Part shown: positions 59,039 through 64,000 of the stretch, one piece after another | Layout: each line of letters starts with the position of its first letter | Numbering within the stretch: the first letter of the stretch is position 1 | Assembly (NCBI GenBank): GCA_009829735.1 | Contig: CM020620.1 | Location: 14,753,420-14,817,419 of the forward strand | Reading direction: 5' to 3' | Source of the DNA: Pyropia yezoensis | Taxonomy: Eukaryota; Rhodophyta; Bangiophyceae; Bangiales; Bangiaceae | DNA: 64,000 bases | Position numbers and translations under genes: made by a program | Notes under the pieces: generated by a model | The model's input: the letters and a program-made list of their open reading frames with translations, nothing else | What the model was told of the DNA's origin: nothing | The model's database searches: none

Positions 59039-59149
59039 TTGGCAGCTGCCTTTGTTGTGAGAGTGTGAGGGTTAGGGCTGTAGTTAAAAGCCACTCTGCG
59101 TACCACTTCGACTTGAAGCACTCTCTTGGCACTGTTGCTCGGCCTTCCC

Positions 59150-62100
59150 TCACGTTGAGGGAGGGCTGTTAGGGTCTATCTCACTCCGGGCACAGTACGC
59201 CCGGACCTTCTCAGCGGGAAGGTCCTCCACATACTCCCACGTATCGTCCTTGGCTTTGTAGCCAAACCAACGCACCCTCAACATGAGGCGGTCAGTGTCT
59301 TCATCCCATCCGTGGTCGATGAACTTATCGAACACGTACTCCTGCGGGCCCTGTTTGGCCGAAGGCAGTAAGGGGAGGCGCCACGCTTCCAAAGCACGCG
59401 CCCAAGCTGGGTCGCCTGCAGGCGGTGGTGCAACTTTGACCACGTCCTGTCCGTTCACTGTGCGGACCCCATCGTCACTTTCGATGGTGAAGCGACGCCC
59501 ATCAGTACGAAGGACCTGGTACGGCCCCTTCGTCTGGAATACCAACTTACCCCCAGTTGGGGTGTGGGAGTGTACCAGCACCCAGTCACCCTGCTCGGGG
59601 ACATGCTTAACATTGCGCACCTTTTGTCAAAGGTACGGTTGTAGCGCTTTTGTGCTTTGTCCATCGCAGCCCTGACTTTAGGGATGAGTTTTGCAAGCCT
59701 AGCAGCGAACTCCGCCTTACTCTCAGTAGGAGCAGGCGTACTGCCGCCATCCTCCCTAGTTCGGAGCGGCCTCCGCACGGCGATAGACCGCACGCGACGG
59801 GGAGTCACAAACCGAGGGGTACTTTCCCGGTAGATGAGTGAACCTGCGAATTGTAGGCAGTGGCAAGAATGGAAATGTATTGGTCCCACGTGTTCACGTG
59901 CTCACTCACATTGTGGCGCAGCTGCCGAACAATGGTTTTGTTGAAGCGCTCCACCTGCCCATTAGTTTGTGGGTGGTAGGGGGTGGCATAGTTTGCCTTA
60001 ACCCCCAGCATATCTAGCACTCCCTGATACAGTACGGACGCGAATTGCGGTCCATTGTCCGATAGTGTACTATCTGGGATGCCATACGCGGCAACCCAGT
60101 GATCTAGGAAGGCTGACACGACCGACATGGCCGTGATCTCTGCCAGTGGGATCGCTCGCGTAAGTTTCGTGAAGCGGTCACAGATGACAAGGAGGTACTG
60201 GTTGCCCTCCTCGGTCACAAGCAGTGGCCCAAGGATGTCCATTGCCAACGCGGCAAAGGGCTCCTTGGCCTGTAACAATAGCATAGCCGTAGTAGGCCCC
60301 AGTTTACTCAGACGGTTCTGCGCACAACTTGTGCAGGCAGCCACCCAACTGTAGATGTCCACCACCATGGACGGCCAGTAGTACCTGGTCCTCACGGTCT
60401 GGTACAGTTTACTAGACCCCAGGTGTCCACCCGAGGGAGCGTTGTGCTCCCTCTCAAGGATACTGTCTTTGAGGAATGCAAAGACGACAAGTTGTTCGGT
60501 CCCCTGGATTACCCCCCTCCTCATGAGGAGGCCATCGTCTCCGAAAAAGAACCGCGTCTCCGCCACTGTATCCAGTGTATCCCTCTGCGACTTGCAGAAA
60601 GGATCCTCGGCCTGGGCCTTCACCACCTCGTCCAGGGACAGGGGCAAGTACTTCTTGTTCCCTGGCGCCTCGGGGTTCAACGCCTGACCCGAGCGGGTGA
60701 CTACCCCCACGAAGGGGATGTCCTCATCGACTGGGTTAGTGTCCAGCCCCTCGGTAAGTACCCGAGAAAGGCCGTCGGCAAGGGCATGTTGCCTGCCAGG
60801 TCGGTACTCAATATCAAAGTTGAAGGGTGCCAGTCGCACCCTCCACCGGTTGAGACGAGTGTTCGTACAATCCGTCATGAAGATGAACTGCAACGCGCGG
60901 TGGTCACAGCGGATGAGGAACTTCTCACCCTCTAGGTAGTGACGAAGTGACGTCACCGCCCACACCACTGCGAGTCCTTCCAACTCGGTGACTCCGTAGT
61001 TCTTCTCGGCAGAGTTCAGCCCCTTACTGAAGTATCCCACCGGCAAGTACTCCTTGACCGGCTGCTGCTGAAGCAACACACAACCAAGCTGGTCGTAGCT
61101 AGCGTGGAGGCAGGTTCTTCGGTAGCGTTGAGCTCACTAGCTCATTCAACGGCTTCGCCAAGGAAGCCCTTGGTGAAACGTCGGTACACGTTACACATCC
61201 CGAGGAAGCTCCTCATCTGGGTCTGGGTCCGGGGGTACTGAGCCTTGCGGATGGCCCTCAAGTTCTTCTCGTTGACGCTGAGGCGCCCCGGACGGACAAC
61301 ATGTCCGAAGTATTCCACCTCTTGAGTGAAGAGGTGGCACTTACTCGCCTTCAGTGACACACCGGCGTCAGCAAGTAGCTTGAACAACTTGCCAAGATGG
61401 CCAATGTGCTCCTCCAGACTTCGGGAGAACACAATGATCGTCTAGGTACACGAGCCAGATCTGTCACCGTACTCCGGCCAGTACCATGTCTATAGCGCGC
61501 TGGACAATTGCCGGCGCGTTGCACAGTCCTCACGGTAGGCGCTTGCACTGATAGGTACCACAGTGACAGGTAAAGGTAGTTTTATGCCTGTCCTCCGGGG
61601 CAATGGGAATTTGCCAGTACCCCGCGTTACAGTCCAGGGTAGAGAACACGTTTGCCTCCCCCAGAGAGTCCAGACAGTCGTTCATCCTAGGTAGGGGATA
61701 ACTGTCCTTCACCGTGCTCTCGTTGAGCTTACGGTAGTCGATACAGAACCGAGGGGTCCCATCAACTTTGGGGACGATAACCACCGGACTCGCCCACTCG
61801 GCGTTACTGGCCTCGATCACATGGAGGGCCTCCATGCGAACAACTTGCTCCTCCCTTGAACTAGGTCCTCCCCTATACGGTTGTTGGCGTATAGGGGGTG
61901 CACCGGGCTTCAACTCGATCCGGTGTTGGGTGGTTCTTATGAGTCCCAATTGACCATCCCACAACTTGTGATATTGGTCCAAGAGGCGTTCAACTTGAAC
62001 CCTCAACCTGGGGGGAACACCCTCCATATTCACATGGGGCCGATGAGAGGCGGCTGACTTGGCTTGTTGCTTCTCTTTTCTTGACTTCGGGTCGCTACTT

Positions 62101-63008
62101 GCGCCCGCATTGAGGGTGACCGCTACTACTGGTCCCTCATATTGGTCGATATAGCCGAACTTGGCTCCCGACTTGAAGTACTGGGGCGACGAGCTCAGGT
62201 TCATCACCTGGATCCTCCACGGGACTCCGGCTTTGGAGTCCATCGTGCCAAGGGCAACATGCACTTGGTGCTTGCGAGCAAGACGGGGGTAAGGGTGCAC
62301 CAACCCGCTCCCCGTATAATCAGTTACAACGTCAACGTGCGCCACCGAGTTGGGGGGCAACGTGACTTTACGGGCTAAACGCAGGGTAGCAGTAAACCCT
62401 TCCCTCACAGAGCAAACAGGCTTCGACTGTGAGACTGTCACAGGAGCCACAGACTTTCCCTTACCAAGGATGGGGATGGTTTCCCCATTCATCAACTTGA
62501 CCCAATACTCAGGGCCACAAATCAAAGGCACTTGTGTAGCAACATAAGGGGTACCCAGAAGCAGGGGTACCGATATATTCTCAACTACTTCATAGGTCAC
62601 GTCGACCTCATTGGTCGCCAACCTAGTTGGTAGGGTCACGGCACCAACGATGGGAAGTACCCCACCATTGATATCGATCAGATGGTCAGCTTTAGACCTC
62701 CAGCTTTGGAGCTTCATCTCTTTTGGTAATAGCGACTTGCGTATTATGGCAGCTCGTGACCCAGTATCAAGTACGATACGGGCACAGGTGGCACGGCCGG
62801 GGGCAAGTTGCACCCGTCCAGCCACCTGGAAGTTCTCACCCGTCAGCACCGCGATGACCCGACGTGGGTTTACGTTCTTGGGGAGTCGTACCCGAGGTGG
62901 GCGGACTCCCTTAGGTCGCCACAGTATCCGGCACGGTTGGTTCGTCCTCCTGGCCCACTTGGCCGAGGCTGCCGTTGTGAGTTTGGGACGGCCAGCTCCA
63001 ACGGTCAT
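59150..63008 (-). pseudogene. pol: pol of element C (PR-RT-RH-IN-chromodomain), several breaks
   Basis: Segments on the minus strand: 63,008-61,530 with protease (VLDTGSRAAIIRKSLL) and the start of reverse transcriptase (CIDYRKLNESTVKDSYPLPR); 61,550-61,430 carrying NAPAIVQRA and VYLDD but with two TGA codons; 61,432-61,142 (RT thumb, SFLGMCNVYRRF); 61,079-59,805 (RNase H with DHRALQFI and ADGLSR, integrase HHCC with CTSCAQNRLS and DDE core LSDNGPQFAS, HPQTNGQVERFN); 59,889-59,455 (frameshifted linker); 59,620-59,150 ending in a chromodomain-like module (LRVRWFGYKAKDDTWEYVED). The pol start overlaps the gag end by four bases. Frame breaks near 61,440, 61,110, 59,810 and 59,620 make it non-functional as read. 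Confidence 0.87.
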
Positions 63009-63988
63009 TCGTTTCCCGCCGACTTGGCGTCCGAATCTGAGGGCGAAGGGGAAGACGACGAGTCCGAGGACGACGTGTCCGCCTCCTCCACCGAGGGTGC
63101 GGCGACCGCGACGACTGGTCGAGACCCACCCTCGCGGCGTGAACGTACTTCGTTTGTAGCCGTCTTCTTACTCGCATTCCTAACAAGTTGTTGGATGCGT
63201 TTACTCAACTTGGGGCAGTCATATGCCCAGTGTCCATCGGAGTTGCAATTCCAACACCGATTGTCAGTTCCCGGAGGGGTCTTCCCAGCTAGGGAAGACG
63301 AAGAGATACCCTGGGAAGTTCCCACGGCAGCTACCACCCTCTCCTTGCGGATTCGGCGCGCCTCCCTCAACTCTCTGGCCTGGCGCGCCTCCTCACGTTC
63401 CTTGGCCAACTCGGCCTGACGCTCCTGGCGTTGTTCCTCCCGCAACTTGCGGTAGGCCTCACCTCTGCGGTAGGCGAACCTAGCCAACTCGGCCAGGGTC
63501 GCCCGGGCAGTGTTATGCTCCCGGATCTCCATCCGGACTGACCAATGGAGTCCCTCCACAAACCGATTCTTCACCACAGCTTGTGGATGAAGGAACCCAC
63601 AATGATTGTTGAGCTTTCGGACTCGCTCCGCAAAGGACAACTCGTCCTCGGCCTCTTCCTGATGGGCTTGCGTAAACTCCTCGACTTGAGAAGCCAACGC
63701 TGCCTCATCAACCATGGCTCTCAACAACCAGTTGACGAGCTCCAAATAGGACGTCACCTCACCAGCGCCTCCACTTGAGGAGCTGGGCATGACGGACATA
63801 AGTTCTGTCCGCAGGTCGCCCTTCGTAAACTCTTGTAGCATGTAGAAAGCCATGCCTTCACTTATGGCATTGTCGTCACAGGCTTTTGTGAAACGACGTA
63901 GGAACTCAAAGACACGGAGGGGGGGAGTTCCATCCCACTCCGCTTTGTGCCCAAAAGAGTGAAGTGCATTCTTCTTGTCACGGCCCAT
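63005..63988 (-). CDS. gag: gag of element C (start beyond or near window edge)
   Basis: The protein is 327 residues from the ATG at 63988; the frame stays open to the window edge, so the true start may lie outside. Capsid-like N-terminal part (WDGTPPLRVFEFLRRFTKAC, LLRAMVDEAAL, ERVRKLNNHCGFLHP) is followed by a long charged coiled coil (EEQRQERQAELAKEREEAR), a CCHC knuckle (CWNCNSDGHWAYDCPKL) and an acidic Ser-rich tail (DTSSSDSSSSPSPSDSD). It is uninterrupted. It overlaps pol by ATGA-like four bases (63,005-63,008), which suggests reinitiation or frameshift expression of pol. Confidence 0.85.
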   Translation of the reverse strand: MGRDKKNALHSFGHKAEWDGTPPLRVFEFLRRFTKACDDNAISEGMAFYMLQEFTKGDLRTELMSVMPSSSSGGAGEVTSYLELVNWLLRAMVDEAALASQVEEFTQAHQEEAEDELSFAERVRKLNNHCGFLHPQAVVKNRFVEGLHWSVRMEIREHNTARATLAELARFAYRRGEAYRKLREEQRQERQAELAKEREEARQARELREARRIRKERVVAAVGTSQGISSSSLAGKTPPGTDNRCWNCNSDGHWAYDCPKLSKRIQQLVRNASKKTATNEVRSRREGGSRPVVAVAAPSVEEADTSSSDSSSSPSPSDSDAKSAGNE

Positions 63989-64000
63989 GGCTCGGGCCTG

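Larger units (their letters stand above)
56608..63811. repeat. Dense set of short perfect inverted repeats across element C
   Basis: Examples (arm, loop): 57072-57092 (10, 1), 57164-57184 (10, 1), 57261-57279 (8, 3), 57955-57981 (11, 5), 58190-58223 (10, 14), 58416-58430 (7, 1), 58562-58580 (8, 3), 59203-59225 (8, 7), 60433-60453 (8, 5), 60516-60531 (16-bp palindrome), 60824-60842 (7, 5), 61315-61337 (9, 5), 61820-61836 (8, 1), 61870-61897 (10, 8), 62470-62488 (7, 5), 63279-63299 (8, 5), 63793-63811 (6, 7). They occur in both coding directions and in non-coding sequence. Random sequence of this length should give about 0.007 perfect 10+1+10 palindromes; two occur within 110 bp of each other. 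Confidence 0.9.
56290..64000 (-). mobile_element. Ty3/gypsy chromovirus C (partial, hairpin-rich)
   Basis: Read on the minus strand: gag (63,988 to 63,005, open to the window edge), pol (63,008 to 59,150), then a convergent plus-strand ORF (57,095-59,038) and about 800 bp of non-coding sequence. The left limit is set by where the dense short palindromes begin (about 56,290), not by an LTR, which I could not identify. Sequence composition is less extreme in GC than gypsy A and B, and this is a different lineage: protease DTGS, its own gag, and a divergent chromodomain. pol is interrupted by several stops and frameshifts. Confidence 0.8.

Overview
The window looks like nuclear DNA of a GC-rich, intron-poor alga. 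The best guess is a bangialean red alga (Porphyra/Pyropia type), inferred from four things: compact, mostly single-exon genes; long Ala/Gly/Pro tracts; long G or C homopolymers; and an algal-style lipoxygenase. A eukaryote is certain (cytosolic RPL12, the proteasome assembly factor UMP1/POMP, a golgin, chromodomain LTR retrotransposons). The species is inference.

Positions 1-28,000 are the gene-bearing part. In order they hold RPL12/uL11 (-), a secreted or type I membrane protein (-), a rhomboid protease (+), the two-exon proteasome maturation factor UMP1/POMP (+), a lipoxygenase whose N-terminal half is broken by homopolymer tracts (-), a RAB6-interacting-golgin-like coiled-coil protein (+), a DUF5522/DnaJ-type zinc protein (-), a TRP/Flc-like polytopic membrane protein (-), a two-finger C2H2 protein (-) and a FemAB-like (PF04339) acyltransferase (+). 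These are separate housekeeping and lipid/membrane genes, with no operon-like logic. A small TA-duplicating MITE sits at 15,445-15,637, and a 70-bp inverted repeat lies just after the FemAB-like gene.

Positions 28,800-33,760 are less GC-rich and hold nothing I can identify. From about 33,760 to 56,300 there is a layered transposon nest. A decayed PIF/Harbinger DNA transposon (Myb/SANT-like gene on +, DDE transposase on -) was hit twice. Ty3/gypsy chromovirus A (36,297-43,946, target duplication CACAC) lies in its Myb-like gene. Ty3/gypsy chromovirus B (46,921-55,795, target duplication TCCTC/TCTTC) lies in its transposase gene. Gypsy B itself received a solo LTR (50,018-50,864, duplication GCAAC) and a 451-bp MITE (53,528-53,978, duplication TA). 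Gypsy A and B each carry, between the 5' LTR and gag, a conserved ORF with two U1/JAZ-type zinc fingers.

Positions 56,300-64,000 hold most of a third gypsy element (C) on the minus strand, with gag running off the window. It is accompanied by a convergent plus-strand ORF with an Arg/Ser-rich tail. This element is the most unusual part of the window. Coding and non-coding DNA alike are packed with short perfect inverted repeats (over 40 catalogued). Many are odd-length palindromes centred on AACTT or AAGTT, including two perfect 21-mers. I saw no comparable density in gypsy A or the host genes that I checked by eye. This hairpin saturation is the best candidate for something undescribed.
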